Shown piece after piece: positions 9,014 through 19,400 of a stretch of DNA of 64,000 nucleotides. The DNA comes from Bacteroidota bacterium (GTDB taxonomy: Bacteria; Bacteroidota; Bacteroidia; UKL13-3): NCBI GenBank assembly GCA_027484685.1, contig JAIXSO010000068.1:1-64000 (forward strand), in the 5' to 3' direction. Positions within the stretch are counted from its first letter, which is position 1. Every line of letters starts with the position of its first letter. A program made the position numbers and the translations under genes. Below the pieces are notes generated by a model. That model saw only the letters and a list, made by a program, of their open reading frames with translations. It did no database searches and had not been told where the DNA came from.

Positions 9014-10297
9014 ATGAATTTAAAACTCTTAATCAATCTTTTTAGTCTTTTATCTTTGATGGTATTAGAAACTAAGGCTCAGAAAACAGAATCACTAATT
9101 CAAAATATTTTTACAACGCAAACCCATAAGATTCGTTCAATAAATTATAATGACACGGATTATTCTGACCTTAGGACTTTGCAAAATGTGATTGGAAGTG
9201 CAAGAGTAATTATGTTGGGAGAACAAGATCATGGTGATGCAGCAACATTTCAAGCTAAAACTAGATTGGTTAAATTCCTGCATAAAGAATGTGGTTTTGA
9301 AGTTCTTGCCTTCGAAAGCGATTTTTACAGTATAAATTCAATCAACTTCACCACTCAAGAGATAATTCCTAATATCAAGTCATTATATGGCAGGAGAAAT
9401 ATATATCCAACATGGACGGAATGTAAGCAAAACGAAGATTTATTCGAATACTTGGCTCAAAATTATAATGGAATAAGTCCCTTAAAAATTACTGGTTTTG
9501 ATTGCAGACATACTGGAGGTTATGCAAAGGACAATTATGTTAGACAATTAGATAGTATTATAAAAACAAGCAATCTACCTTTTCGAAACTCCTTGTTTTA
9601 TGCTGATTTCATTCAAATACTGACAGATTTAATAAACAAAGAATATAGAAGTAAAGTATCAGCTAGCAATCAATTTAAGTTTATTCAATGTGTAGACACT
9701 TTAATAGTTCAAAGGAATCAATTGAATAGAAACCTTAATGACTTTTGGAATCAAGAACTAAAAAACTTAAAAATATTTGCGCAAAACTCATGGCAGTATA
9801 AAGAGTTGCTCAATGGGTACTCCTCCAATATCCGTGATGAGCAGATGAGTGATAATCTACTATGGCTTTTAAATTTTCAATATCCTGGTAAAAAAGTAAT
9901 TGTATGGTCTCACAATTTTCATATATCGAACAATATAAACCAGACTAGCGCAAATAAGAAAAGACAGATGGTTACGATGGGCGGTTTAATGAAGGAAAAA
10001 ATGGGTGATAGTCTTTATATACTAGGATTTGATTCATATCAAGGTTTTGCAGGATCTTTAGGAAGTAAGACATTTAAAATAAAGTCACCATCAAAAGAGA
10101 GTATTGAATACTATATTAACCAAAATAATTTTGACTTTGCTTTTATAAACCTCGTTGATAAAAGCATTGACAAAAACGTTGATTATAAAATGAAGGCATT
10201 TCTGCATAAAGAAATAAATGGCAAATGGCTAAAGGTTTTTGACGGAATATTCTACATTAAAAACATGTATCCTTGCAACTACAACAGTCCTAATTAA
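9014..10297 (+). CDS. Erythromycin esterase-like protein, secreted
   Basis: MLGEQDHGDAATFQAKTRLVKFLHKECGFEVLAFESDFY and WSHNFHIS motifs; start moved to ATG 9014, which opens with a signal peptide. Confidence 0.85.
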   Translation: MNLKLLINLFSLLSLMVLETKAQKTESLIQNIFTTQTHKIRSINYNDTDYSDLRTLQNVIGSARVIMLGEQDHGDAATFQAKTRLVKFLHKECGFEVLAFESDFYSINSINFTTQEIIPNIKSLYGRRNIYPTWTECKQNEDLFEYLAQNYNGISPLKITGFDCRHTGGYAKDNYVRQLDSIIKTSNLPFRNSLFYADFIQILTDLINKEYRSKVSASNQFKFIQCVDTLIVQRNQLNRNLNDFWNQELKNLKIFAQNSWQYKELLNGYSSNIRDEQMSDNLLWLLNFQYPGKKVIVWSHNFHISNNINQTSANKKRQMVTMGGLMKEKMGDSLYILGFDSYQGFAGSLGSKTFKIKSPSKESIEYYINQNNFDFAFINLVDKSIDKNVDYKMKAFLHKEINGKWLKVFDGIFYIKNMYPCNYNSPN

Positions 10298-10513
10298 AAA
10301 GATATGGAAAGAACTTTCAATAATACGCATTTGGTGAAATGGAGGCTATCATCTCGCATTGTAAGTTTCTACTTTTGTTATAAATTCCTGTTGGTTGCCA
10401 ATTTGGTTTTCCAAATTCTCCCGTAGTGCCAAGGGTGGAAACGTTAGCAGTAATGGTATTATTACAAAACATAGCTCTAACAAAAACTAAAGAAATAAGA
10501 GAGATAAAAAAAT

Positions 10514-11212
10514 ATGCTAGAAAAAGTATCTATGACAATTGTATATGCTCCTTTCGTGCTATTTGTAGTTGGTTTAGTTTTTTACATATTAAATGTTATA
10601 AAGCATTATCAACAAGACAAATTATCAGAGTTAAAACTATCCAAAGAGAAATTTTACGACTTTGTAGTTTTAGTTTTGAGGTGGTATTTAGCTTATTATA
10701 TGCTTGATTATGGCTGGGGTAAAATGATAGGTGAACAGTTTGGGAATAGAAGTGTTGAGATTTTAAATACACCGTTGAAAGATGTAGATAAATTCAATTT
10801 AGCTTGGCATCTCTTTAGCCTAGACAAGACATTTGATATAGTTATTGGCATAATGCAAATTATAGGAGCAGTTTTGATTGTAATTAACAGGACGGTTTTG
10901 GTTGGCGCGTTATTATTGCTACCTATCTTGGGTCAAATATTTTTAGTTGATTTTGCATTTACCGCAAATATGTTTGGAGCTGCATTGCCAATCCGACTAG
11001 TTTGTATGATAGTTTCAGATCTTCTAATTCTTGTTTACCATAAGGACAGAATGATTTTAGTTTGGAACAACCTAACAAAAGGGACAACTACCAAATTCAA
11101 ATACAAGTGGTGGGTTTTTGCTTTACTTCCTCTATTTGGGTTGCTTACCGACTTTGGATTTGCGACCCTAACTTATCCAATTAAATTATTAATTAACCAA
11201 TTGACAAAATAA
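10514..11212 (+). CDS. DoxX-like integral membrane protein
   Basis: Multiple TM segments; YMLDYGWGKMIGEQF motif. Confidence 0.6.
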   Translation: MLEKVSMTIVYAPFVLFVVGLVFYILNVIKHYQQDKLSELKLSKEKFYDFVVLVLRWYLAYYMLDYGWGKMIGEQFGNRSVEILNTPLKDVDKFNLAWHLFSLDKTFDIVIGIMQIIGAVLIVINRTVLVGALLLLPILGQIFLVDFAFTANMFGAALPIRLVCMIVSDLLILVYHKDRMILVWNNLTKGTTTKFKYKWWVFALLPLFGLLTDFGFATLTYPIKLLINQLTK

Positions 11213-11299
11213 AATGGGAACAGACTACAAAACTACCACCATCAAATGCACTTACAATAAATTGGCGGTTCAGTGCTTAAATGATTCCAAAAGTTTTAG

Positions 11300-11328
11300 A
11301 GATGGTGCTTCGAAATCGCCATCTTTTT
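11300..11328 (+). terminator. Rho-independent terminator
   Basis: AGATGGTGcttcgaaatCGCCATCTTTTTG. Confidence 0.6.
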
Positions 11329-11371
11329 GTAGCCATGAAACGATTTAATGAAAAACTAAATTTAAAAATAT

Positions 11372-11914
11372 ATGAAAAAAACAGCTTTAGGAATTATTCT
11401 GCTCACGGTGGCATTATTTTCTGTTTTTTCTTTTACCATACCCGATGGATGGTTTGTTACAGGAAATAAGTATCGTTTATACGATATTGGAACAGCAGTG
11501 GCCGAAGGTAAAGATGGTAAAAATTGCGCTACCATTCAGTCGAAAGAGAAAAAAATTAGAGGTTTTGCTACGTTAATGCAGACTGCTTCAGCAACTAAAT
11601 ATTTAGGTAAGCGTTTAAAAATGTCGGGATATTTAAAAGTACAAGATGTGAAAAAATATGCAGGTTTTTGGCTTCGCCTTGACTCCTACAATGAAAAAAG
11701 CAAATATAAAATGTTGGGTTTCGATAATATGAGTAATAGGAAAATTAATGGCAATATTGGTTGGACTAAATATGAAATTGTGTTAGATGTACCCGCAGAA
11801 ACCTCCAAAATAGCTTATGGGGCTTTGTTAGCTGGCACAGGTAAAATTTGGTTTGACGATATTACTTTCGAAATTGTAGATGAAACTGTTCCCACTACTA
11901 ATCAAATGAAATAA
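11372..11914 (+). CDS. Secreted jelly-roll-like protein, paralogue of the next gene
   Basis: Signal peptide; GKNCATIQSKEKKIRGFATLMQ shared with 11917-12474. Confidence 0.6.
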   Translation: MKKTALGIILLTVALFSVFSFTIPDGWFVTGNKYRLYDIGTAVAEGKDGKNCATIQSKEKKIRGFATLMQTASATKYLGKRLKMSGYLKVQDVKKYAGFWLRLDSYNEKSKYKMLGFDNMSNRKINGNIGWTKYEIVLDVPAETSKIAYGALLAGTGKIWFDDITFEIVDETVPTTNQMK

Positions 11915-11916
11915 TT

Positions 11917-12474
11917 ATGAAAAAGAATATTATAAAATTAAGTTTAGCAAGTTTAGTTGCTATTTTGTTTTCGTTTACCCTTCCTGAAGGCTGGATAGTT
12001 GCAGGAAGTAAACCTAAAAGTTATGATATGGGCATTGCACCAAATGAAGGAAGAGATGGTAAAAATTGTGCTACCATTCAATCAAAAGATAAGAAAATTG
12101 AAGGTTTTGGTACTTTAATGCAAATGATTGGTGCTGAAAAATACAAAGGAAAAAGAGTGAGGTTAAGTGCTTATGTTAAAACGCAAGATGTGGTAGCTTG
12201 GTGTGGCCTTTGGATGAGGGGCGATGGACTCAATAAAGAATTATTGGCGTTTGACAATATGGGAAATAGACCAATTAAAGGCAATACTGATTGGAAACTT
12301 TATGAAGTGGTTTTGGATATTCCAGAAAATACCAATAAAATTGCTTTTGGTACCTTGCTTGATGGAACAGGTAAAGTTTGGATTGATGATTATAACATGG
12401 AAATAGTAGAAAAAACAGTTCCTACCACTGGCAATTATTCAAGTAGTCCCAAAAATTTAAGTTTTGACGAATAA
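11917..12474 (+). CDS. Secreted jelly-roll-like protein, paralogue of the previous gene
   Basis: Same domain: GKNCATIQSKDKKIEGFGTLMQ...GLWMRGD...VWIDDYNMEIV. Confidence 0.6.
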   Translation: MKKNIIKLSLASLVAILFSFTLPEGWIVAGSKPKSYDMGIAPNEGRDGKNCATIQSKDKKIEGFGTLMQMIGAEKYKGKRVRLSAYVKTQDVVAWCGLWMRGDGLNKELLAFDNMGNRPIKGNTDWKLYEVVLDIPENTNKIAFGTLLDGTGKVWIDDYNMEIVEKTVPTTGNYSSSPKNLSFDE

Positions 12475-12485
12475 AGTTGACCACA

Positions 12486-12522
12486 CAAAAAAACCTGCAT
12501 TTATTAAAATGCAGGTTTTTTT
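12486..12522. terminator. Rho-independent terminator (bidirectional)
   Basis: AAAAAAACCTGCATTTattaAAATGCAGGTTTTTTT between convergent genes. Confidence 0.85.
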
Positions 12523-12539
12523 ATTGAATGATATTGAGG

Positions 12540-14462
12540 TTAAGCGTTTACTGCATTTTCAAGCAACATTTTCTTAACTTGTATTCTAATTGATTTGGCA
12601 TCAAAACCACATTCAGCATAAAGTTCAGGTTGTTCGCCATGTTCAGTAATTTTATCTGGCATGCCTAGCATTTTAACAGATGCATGGTAATTGTTTTCAG
12701 CCATAAATTCTAAAATAGCACTACCAGCTCCACCAACTATGGTTCCATCTTCTACAGTGATAACTTTACTATATTTTCCAAAAACCTCATGCAACATTTC
12801 TGCATCAATTGGTTTTACAAAACGTAAATCGTAATGGGCTACATTAATACCTTCTTCAGTTAATTTTTCAATGGCTTCCGCAGCTAAATTTCCTGCTGTT
12901 CCAAATGATACAATGGCAACATCATCACCATCTTTTAACTTACGGCCTTTACCAATTGGTAATTCTTGCAATGGCGTTTTCCAATGTGGAGTGGTGCCAT
13001 TTCCGCGTGGATAACGTATAGAAAATGGTCCTGCATTTTTATCTAACGAAGCGGTATACATTAAGTTACGTAATTCTTCCTCGTTCATTGGTGCAGAAAC
13101 TACCATATTTGGTACACAACGCATGTAAGGAATATCAATCATTCCATGGTGTGTTTGTCCATCGGCACCAGCTAAACCTGCTCTATCCATGCAAAAAACT
13201 ACATGTAAGTTTTGTAGAGCTACATCGTGCACCACTTGGTCGTAAGCGCGCTGCATAAACGATGAATAAATATTACAAAAAGGAACCAAACCTTGAGTAG
13301 CTAATCCTGCCGAAAATGTTACCGCATGTTGCTCTGCAATTCCCACATCGAAAGCTCTGTCAGGCATAGCTTTCATCATAATATTTAACGATGAACCCGA
13401 AGGCATAGCAGGTGTAATACCCACTATTTTTTTATTTTCTTCAGCTAGTTCTACCAAAGTATTTCCAAATACATCTTGGTATTTTGGTGGTTGTGGTTTT
13501 TCTGAAACTGTTTTAAAAATTTCGCCTGTAACTTTATCAAACAAACCTGGAGCATGCCATTTGGTTTGGTCTTTTTCGGCTAGGGCGTAACCTTTTCCTT
13601 TAACTGTTACGCAATGCAATAATTTGGGTCCAGGAATCTTTTTTAAATCTTCTAAAACTTTAACCAAATGGTTTACATCGTGTCCATCTACTGGGCCAAA
13701 ATACCTGAATCTTAACGATTCAAACATATTGCTTTGGCGCAATAAACCAGATTTTAAAGTATCGTGAATTTTTGAAATTACATCGCTCGAAAACTTGCCA
13801 ACTTTATCTAATTTATTTAAAGCTTTCCAAACATCATCCTTAAATTTATTGTATGTTGGACTGGTAGTAATATCAGTTAAATATTCTTTTAAAGCGCCTA
13901 CATTGGGGTCAATGCTCATGCAATTGTCATTTAAAATTACAATGATATTGCTGTTTTCAACTCCTGCATGGTTTAAACCTTCAAATGCCAAACCCGCTGT
14001 CATGGCACCATCACCAATTATGGCAATATGTTGTCTATCTAATTCGCCTTTTAAGCGGGAAGCTACAGCCATACCTAAAGCAGCCGAAATTGAAGTTGAT
14101 GAATGGCCTACGCCAAATGTATCATATTCACTTTCAGCGCGTTTTGGAAAACCTGAAATACCTTTGTAAACCCTGTTGGTATAAAATTTATCTCTTCTAC
14201 CAGTTAAAATTTTGTGCCCATAAGCTTGGTGTCCTACGTCCCAAACCAATTGGTCGTAAGGAGTGTTAAAAGCGTAATGTAAAGCTACCGAAAGCTCCAC
14301 TACGCCTAAACTTGCACCAAAGTGCCCACCATAAACTGAAACAGTATCAATAATATACTGACGTAAATCTGCACAAACATTAACTAAATCAGCCTCATCT
14401 ACTTTACGTAAATCAGCTGGAAACTTAATGGGGTCTAAATATTGTCCGGCTTTTATTTCCAT
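12540..14462 (-). CDS. dxs: 1-deoxy-D-xylulose-5-phosphate synthase
   Basis: TPP-binding GDGAMTAGLAFEGLNHAG and DRAGLAGADGQTHHG motifs, full length. Confidence 0.97.
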   Translation of the reverse strand: MEIKAGQYLDPIKFPADLRKVDEADLVNVCADLRQYIIDTVSVYGGHFGASLGVVELSVALHYAFNTPYDQLVWDVGHQAYGHKILTGRRDKFYTNRVYKGISGFPKRAESEYDTFGVGHSSTSISAALGMAVASRLKGELDRQHIAIIGDGAMTAGLAFEGLNHAGVENSNIIVILNDNCMSIDPNVGALKEYLTDITTSPTYNKFKDDVWKALNKLDKVGKFSSDVISKIHDTLKSGLLRQSNMFESLRFRYFGPVDGHDVNHLVKVLEDLKKIPGPKLLHCVTVKGKGYALAEKDQTKWHAPGLFDKVTGEIFKTVSEKPQPPKYQDVFGNTLVELAEENKKIVGITPAMPSGSSLNIMMKAMPDRAFDVGIAEQHAVTFSAGLATQGLVPFCNIYSSFMQRAYDQVVHDVALQNLHVVFCMDRAGLAGADGQTHHGMIDIPYMRCVPNMVVSAPMNEEELRNLMYTASLDKNAGPFSIRYPRGNGTTPHWKTPLQELPIGKGRKLKDGDDVAIVSFGTAGNLAAEAIEKLTEEGINVAHYDLRFVKPIDAEMLHEVFGKYSKVITVEDGTIVGGAGSAILEFMAENNYHASVKMLGMPDKITEHGEQPELYAECGFDAKSIRIQVKKMLLENAVNA

Positions 14463-14568
14463 GTTGAATTAACAAACGATACTTTTTAAAATTTGTTTGC
14501 TATTATTTTTAAAATAATTATAAAAGCGCAAATTAATTGTTTATCGCAAATTTTAAAACTGCTTTATA

Positions 14569-15294
14569 TTACTCTATTACCAGTTTTTGAGTATGTGAAT
14601 AATTGCTGTTTTTAAAGTTAATTAAATGCAATCCTTTAGGTAAATCAGCTACATCAATAGTGCCATTGTTAACTTGTAAAGTTTTAGTTATTAATACTTT
14701 ACCAGCCAAATCTGTAATGGTAACTATTGTGTTTTTTTCAATTAAGTTTTGAGTTTCAATTTGCAAAACATTTTTAACAGGATTAGGGTAAAAAGTAAAT
14801 TTAGGTGCAGGTGCAATATTTTGAACGCTGCTTTTACCGCCATTAATATAAAAATCAATGGTGCTTGAATCCAAACGCTCTAATTGAAAACCCAAACCTT
14901 GAATGGTAAACCATGATCGTACATAAACCTTAATTTCGTAGAATTTAAAATTGTTTGAATCAGCTTTACCTGAAAGTAATGCACAGCCTTTTTCTCCACC
15001 TTTCCAAGTGCAGTTTGAAATATTGCAAGCCCAAGTAAATCCAGGAGGTACATTTTTAATGGTTTCGGCCCTAGCTGAATCTATGGTGGCATTATAAGTT
15101 TGACCAGAGTAAACAACCGAAGTGTCTTTAGGCGTTTTAAAAGAAATAATAGTTGAGTAATTTACTCCTACATTTCCATCGGGTAGGCGACTTGGATTGA
15201 TTCCATCTGTATTCCAGTTTGGATCAGGGGTGCATTGCGCATACGATACAAATGCAGCAATTGAAAGCATAATAAGTAGAGAGATTTTTTTCAT
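14569..15294 (-). CDS. T9SS type A sorting domain-containing secreted protein
   Basis: Signal peptide; FTFYPNPVKNVLQIE...ITDLAGKV...LPKGLHLINF. Confidence 0.8.
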   Translation of the reverse strand: MKKISLLIMLSIAAFVSYAQCTPDPNWNTDGINPSRLPDGNVGVNYSTIISFKTPKDTSVVYSGQTYNATIDSARAETIKNVPPGFTWACNISNCTWKGGEKGCALLSGKADSNNFKFYEIKVYVRSWFTIQGLGFQLERLDSSTIDFYINGGKSSVQNIAPAPKFTFYPNPVKNVLQIETQNLIEKNTIVTITDLAGKVLITKTLQVNNGTIDVADLPKGLHLINFKNSNYSHTQKLVIE

Positions 15295-15309
15295 ATTGGT
15301 ATTTATTAA

Positions 15310-16584
15310 TTAGTTCAAATGTATATAAGCTTTTGAAATATATTGAATTATTTTTTGAGTGGCGCCCACATTTTCTAAAATTATTTGCTGTGCCTTAACT
15401 CCCATTGCTTTTCTAAATTCAATATTTTCGGTTAATTTTTTAAATGCTTTGTTAAATTCTTGTTGGTTTTGAACAGAAATAGCCGCCTCTTGGTCTCTAA
15501 AAGCTATTGCTTCAGGAAAATAGGCTATTTCATTTCCAAAAATAATAGCATTTCCAAAAGTAGCTGCTTCTAAAATATTGTGCAATCCTTTGGGTTTAAA
15601 ACCTCCGCCAACAAACGAAATATCAGCATATTTGTAAATTTTACTCAACATGCCTATATTGTCAATTACAAGTGATTGGTAATTAGCAATATTAGTTGCA
15701 TTGGCTTGGCTGTATCGTATAATTTTTTCAGGAAATGTTTTTTCAATTTCTTGTAATCGTTCTTCGTTTATAAAATGTGGTGCAATTATTAATTTGTACG
15801 AAAGGGTAGGGTTGGTGCTGAAAAAATTGGCCAGCATTTCTTCTTCTAATTGGTAGCTACTACCTATTACAATCAATAATTTATCACCTTTAAATTGTGC
15901 TATTAAAGGTAAATTTTCTGTTTGTTGCAAAGCATTATAAACCCTATCAAATCTGGTGTCTCCAGTTGTTTGCACATTAGTAATTTTAATGGTTTTGAGT
16001 AATTGGGTACTGTTTTCGTTTTGCGTAAAAATAAAATCGAAATTGCTCAATAATTTATGGTAAAAATGTGAGTATGGTTTAAAATAAATTTGCTTACTAT
16101 TAAAACTCGCATCTATTAAAAATACTGGTATATTGTTGTTTTTTAAAACATTTAAATAGTGAAACCAAAAATCGTATTTTACCCAAAATGCCATAACAGG
16201 ATTGAACAACCGAAACAAAGCTTGAGCATTTTTTTTCGAATCTTTGGGTAAATAAAAAATATAATCGGCTAGGGTGTCATTTTTTCTAGGCTCGTAACCT
16301 GATGGTGAAAAAATGGTAATTATAAATCTATGGTTGGGATAAAGTGACTTTAATTGCTCTATTACAGGTCTGGCTTGCTCAAACTCGCCAAGCGAGGCCA
16401 CATGAAACCAAATACTTTTTCTTGAATCGTTTTGTAAAGTTTGGGTAATGCGGGCTATTAAATTTTTGCGGCCATCAATAAATAGCTTGGCTCTATTATT
16501 AAACAAAGCGGCAAATTTTAGCATGGCAAAATAACCATTATTGCCTATGGTATAAAGCCAATAACCTAAATAATACCACATCAT
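15310..16584 (-). CDS. waaA: 3-deoxy-D-manno-octulosonic acid transferase
   Basis: WFHVASLGEFEQARPVIE, GDTRFDRV, SFVGGGFKPKGLHNILEAATFG motifs. Confidence 0.93.
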   Translation of the reverse strand: MMWYYLGYWLYTIGNNGYFAMLKFAALFNNRAKLFIDGRKNLIARITQTLQNDSRKSIWFHVASLGEFEQARPVIEQLKSLYPNHRFIITIFSPSGYEPRKNDTLADYIFYLPKDSKKNAQALFRLFNPVMAFWVKYDFWFHYLNVLKNNNIPVFLIDASFNSKQIYFKPYSHFYHKLLSNFDFIFTQNENSTQLLKTIKITNVQTTGDTRFDRVYNALQQTENLPLIAQFKGDKLLIVIGSSYQLEEEMLANFFSTNPTLSYKLIIAPHFINEERLQEIEKTFPEKIIRYSQANATNIANYQSLVIDNIGMLSKIYKYADISFVGGGFKPKGLHNILEAATFGNAIIFGNEIAYFPEAIAFRDQEAAISVQNQQEFNKAFKKLTENIEFRKAMGVKAQQIILENVGATQKIIQYISKAYIHLN

Positions 16585-16587
16585 TTT

Positions 16588-17361
16588 TTATTTCGATTCA
16601 AAATTAAACTCTTCGTTTTTGCTACTTAAGTAAATTGGAATCATCCATGCAAAACGAAATGCAGTAATATTATCTTGCTTACTACCCATGTCAAATTGCT
16701 GAGTATCGTAATTAAATTCTCTTAAGTTTTTGGTATAAGCTTGTATAAAATCTACGCCAAAATAAAAATTTACTAACCTGCTTTCCGATTGGTAATAATA
16801 ACCAATAAATTGATTGGTAGCCATACCCCCATGTAATCTATCATAGCCACGTTGGTTGGTTTCGTTAAGCTGAGCTACCGAACTTTGTGGAATATTGAAA
16901 TACAAATAATGCATTAAGTAACCTGCACCTGCTTGAATAATAAATCCATGGTTTTTATTAAAACGAGCCACTGGAAATATTTTACCAACTTTGGCAAAAG
17001 TATTAAAACCGCGCATGGTTAAATCTACCGTAGCTGGAGTTCCATTATTGGAGTTAAAAGTGTAGCCATTACTATTGGTTAAATAAAATAAATTAGCGCC
17101 ACCTTGTTTTAAATCGCTCGATAACATAAAACTTCCTTCTGCACTAAAAAGCCAATTGGTTTTACTTTTATAGTTAACTCCAAACCCCAAACCTGAACTA
17201 GTTCCATACATTTTTGACCAATCGCCACTTGCAGTTTGACCGTTGTAAATAAACTGAAAGTTAAATATTCTATTGCTGTATAAATCGTCTTTTTTTTGTG
17301 CAAAAAGCTGATTACTCATAAAAACTATAACAAAAACTGAAATTAGTTTGGTGTATTTCAT
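16588..17361 (-). CDS. Putative outer-membrane beta-barrel protein
   Basis: Signal peptide from Met at 17361 (MKYTKLISVFVIVF..AQ); aromatic/Gly-rich alternating pattern. Confidence 0.55.
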   Translation of the reverse strand: MKYTKLISVFVIVFMSNQLFAQKKDDLYSNRIFNFQFIYNGQTASGDWSKMYGTSSGLGFGVNYKSKTNWLFSAEGSFMLSSDLKQGGANLFYLTNSNGYTFNSNNGTPATVDLTMRGFNTFAKVGKIFPVARFNKNHGFIIQAGAGYLMHYLYFNIPQSSVAQLNETNQRGYDRLHGGMATNQFIGYYYQSESRLVNFYFGVDFIQAYTKNLREFNYDTQQFDMGSKQDNITAFRFAWMIPIYLSSKNEEFNFESK

Positions 17362-17420
17362 ATGGATTGCGAATATATTTTTAAAAAATGAACAGCCTAT
17401 TTTTAAATGAAATATTTGGG

Positions 17421-17954
17421 TCAAATTGCTTTTAGGTAAAACTCCATTTGTTTTGCCAAATAATATACATCCTTATTATTGCCTGTATCTATAGTCATGT
17501 CAAATATTTGGGTGGCAAGGTTCATTTGAGCTCCTAATTGATATTTGGCATTACTCATTACCGACAAACCTTGAAGCGAAATATTTTCATCATGGTAAAT
17601 ATTAAAAAGTATATCAAACTGAATATTTGGGAATTGTCCAATTTTATCAGCATTTGGTAGGTTAAAAAATGAAAGTTTTTCTTTCCAATAATATTCGCTA
17701 TTAATTTGAGGCATGCGTTTAGCAGGTAGTTCTTTAGCATTAACAAACCCCATTAGTATTACTTTTTTACCTTCGTTTCTAAGGTCGGTAGCAAATTGTT
17801 GGGCTTTATTTTCGTTTTGAACATCATCGGCATTGTATATTATTCCAATTTCTTTGGCTTTATCAAAAGGCATAAATGCGTGCTTACCTTTTTTTGCCTT
17901 CATCATGCTTTTTAAAACTATGTTTCCAAAGAAGTTTTTTATGTTATCTAACAT
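17421..17954 (-). CDS. Conserved Bacteroidota hypothetical protein (DUF6913-like)
   Basis: Intact ORF between FAD-reductase and OMP genes. Confidence 0.55.
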   Translation of the reverse strand: MLDNIKNFFGNIVLKSMMKAKKGKHAFMPFDKAKEIGIIYNADDVQNENKAQQFATDLRNEGKKVILMGFVNAKELPAKRMPQINSEYYWKEKLSFFNLPNADKIGQFPNIQFDILFNIYHDENISLQGLSVMSNAKYQLGAQMNLATQIFDMTIDTGNNKDVYYLAKQMEFYLKAI

Positions 17955-17968
17955 TTGTAATTGTTTGA

Positions 17969-19213
17969 TTAATCGTTAATTAGCAATTTGGCATAAAACA
18001 ATGGATTACGCAATTTTGCTCGTAAATCTAGGTCTTCAAACATACAACTAATGGTTTCGCGTAAGGCCTTATTTTTGTTAGCTTTGTTTACCACAAAATT
18101 AAATAACCATGGGTATTTACATAACTTTTGCATGGTATGGCTTAGTTTTAATTCATCCCATTGTCTGTCGTAAAAGGCAGTATCGTATTGTTGGTTAAAG
18201 CCAGCACTAAAGTTATTTTGAGTTATACAATTTTGAATGTGTGCAGCAGCCAACATACCGCTATACATGGCATTTCCAATTCCCTCGCCAGTAAAAGGAT
18301 CAATTAAACTTGCAGCATCGCCAGTAAGTAAAAAATTATCACCACTAATTACACGTTTTTTGCTGCCTAAAGGCAACCCCCAACCTTGAATTTTACCCAC
18401 TAAATTAGCATTGGCAAAACGGTGTTTTATTTTAGGATTATTGGCAATGGCGCGCAACATGTCTTCTTTTAAATTTACTTTTTTAGCACTAACCGATGAA
18501 CTTAACATGCCTGCACCTATATTAGCTTGACCATTTGGTAATGGAAAAATCCAAAAATAACCAGGCAACAATTCTTCTAAAAAATGGAGTTCAATAAAAT
18601 TTTGAGCATGTAATTCGGTAACACCTTCGTAATAAGCCCTAATTCCAGCGCAGTAATGGTCGTTTTCTTTTTTTATGTTCGATAGTTTTTTGGCTACAAT
18701 AGAGCGGTCGCCTTCAGCACCAATTAACATTTTTACATCTTTAATTTCAAATTCTTCCGTATGGTTTTTAAGTTGAAGGTTTATACCATTATTTGTTTTT
18801 TCAACATTTATAAGTTCGGTTCCATCAAATACTTGCGCATAATTTCGGTCTAATCTGTTAAATAAACTGGCATCAAAATCAATGCGTTTACTAATAAAAC
18901 CGGGCGCATGCGTTTCTTTACTAATATCGTTTTTAAACGGAATATCAATTGATTTACCGTTAGGAGCCACAAATTTTACACCCCAACTTGGCAAAAACTG
19001 ATTGCTGTTTTGGTTGTAATCATAAATCATTTGCTCGTTAAGCTGTTTCATTACATACACCACTTTTCCGCTCAAGGCATCGCCACAAACTTTATCGCGC
19101 GGAAACAAAGCCTTATCAATAATGGTATGTGGAATTTTATTTTTAGCTAAAAAAAGCGATGTGCTGCAACCTGCTGGTCCTGCGCCTATAATTACTATAT
19201 CAGTTGGTTTCAT
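17969..19213 (-). CDS. Geranylgeranyl-reductase-family FAD-dependent oxidoreductase
   Basis: GAGPAGCSTSLFLAKN Rossmann motif, DKVCGDALSG, LLTGDAASLIDPFTGEGIGNAM. Confidence 0.88.
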   Translation of the reverse strand: MKPTDIVIIGAGPAGCSTSLFLAKNKIPHTIIDKALFPRDKVCGDALSGKVVYVMKQLNEQMIYDYNQNSNQFLPSWGVKFVAPNGKSIDIPFKNDISKETHAPGFISKRIDFDASLFNRLDRNYAQVFDGTELINVEKTNNGINLQLKNHTEEFEIKDVKMLIGAEGDRSIVAKKLSNIKKENDHYCAGIRAYYEGVTELHAQNFIELHFLEELLPGYFWIFPLPNGQANIGAGMLSSSVSAKKVNLKEDMLRAIANNPKIKHRFANANLVGKIQGWGLPLGSKKRVISGDNFLLTGDAASLIDPFTGEGIGNAMYSGMLAAAHIQNCITQNNFSAGFNQQYDTAFYDRQWDELKLSHTMQKLCKYPWLFNFVVNKANKNKALRETISCMFEDLDLRAKLRNPLFYAKLLIND

Positions 19214-19281
19214 TTAGTGGGTGCAATTTAAATAAAAGCCGCATTTAATTGCTGTAAAAAAATATTGCAGTTGTAAAATGC

Positions 19282-19400
19282 AAAAAGAGGTTGTCTTTTT
19301 GAAACAACCTCTTTTTTATTTGTCACATTGAGCGTAGTCGAAATGTTTTGAAAACCTTATCATTAAGTTCTCGACTTCGCTCGAATTGACAGCATTTTAA
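19282..19400. repeat. Dispersed MITE-like/palindromic repeat, copy 1
   Basis: AAGAGGTTGTctttttgaAACAACCTCTT followed by TGTCACATTGAGCGTAGTCGAAATG...AGTTCTCGACTTCGCTCGAATTGACA; related to 31060-31217 and 49611-49769. Confidence 0.75.

Noticed and set aside
10426-10707. 93-aa plus-strand ORF
   Set aside because: Overlaps the DoxX-like gene in another frame; Cys/Arg-rich composition typical of a spurious frame
13795-14169. Antisense ORFs inside dxs (also 13025-13258, 13985-14269)
   Set aside because: Opposite-strand shadow frames of a strongly coding gene
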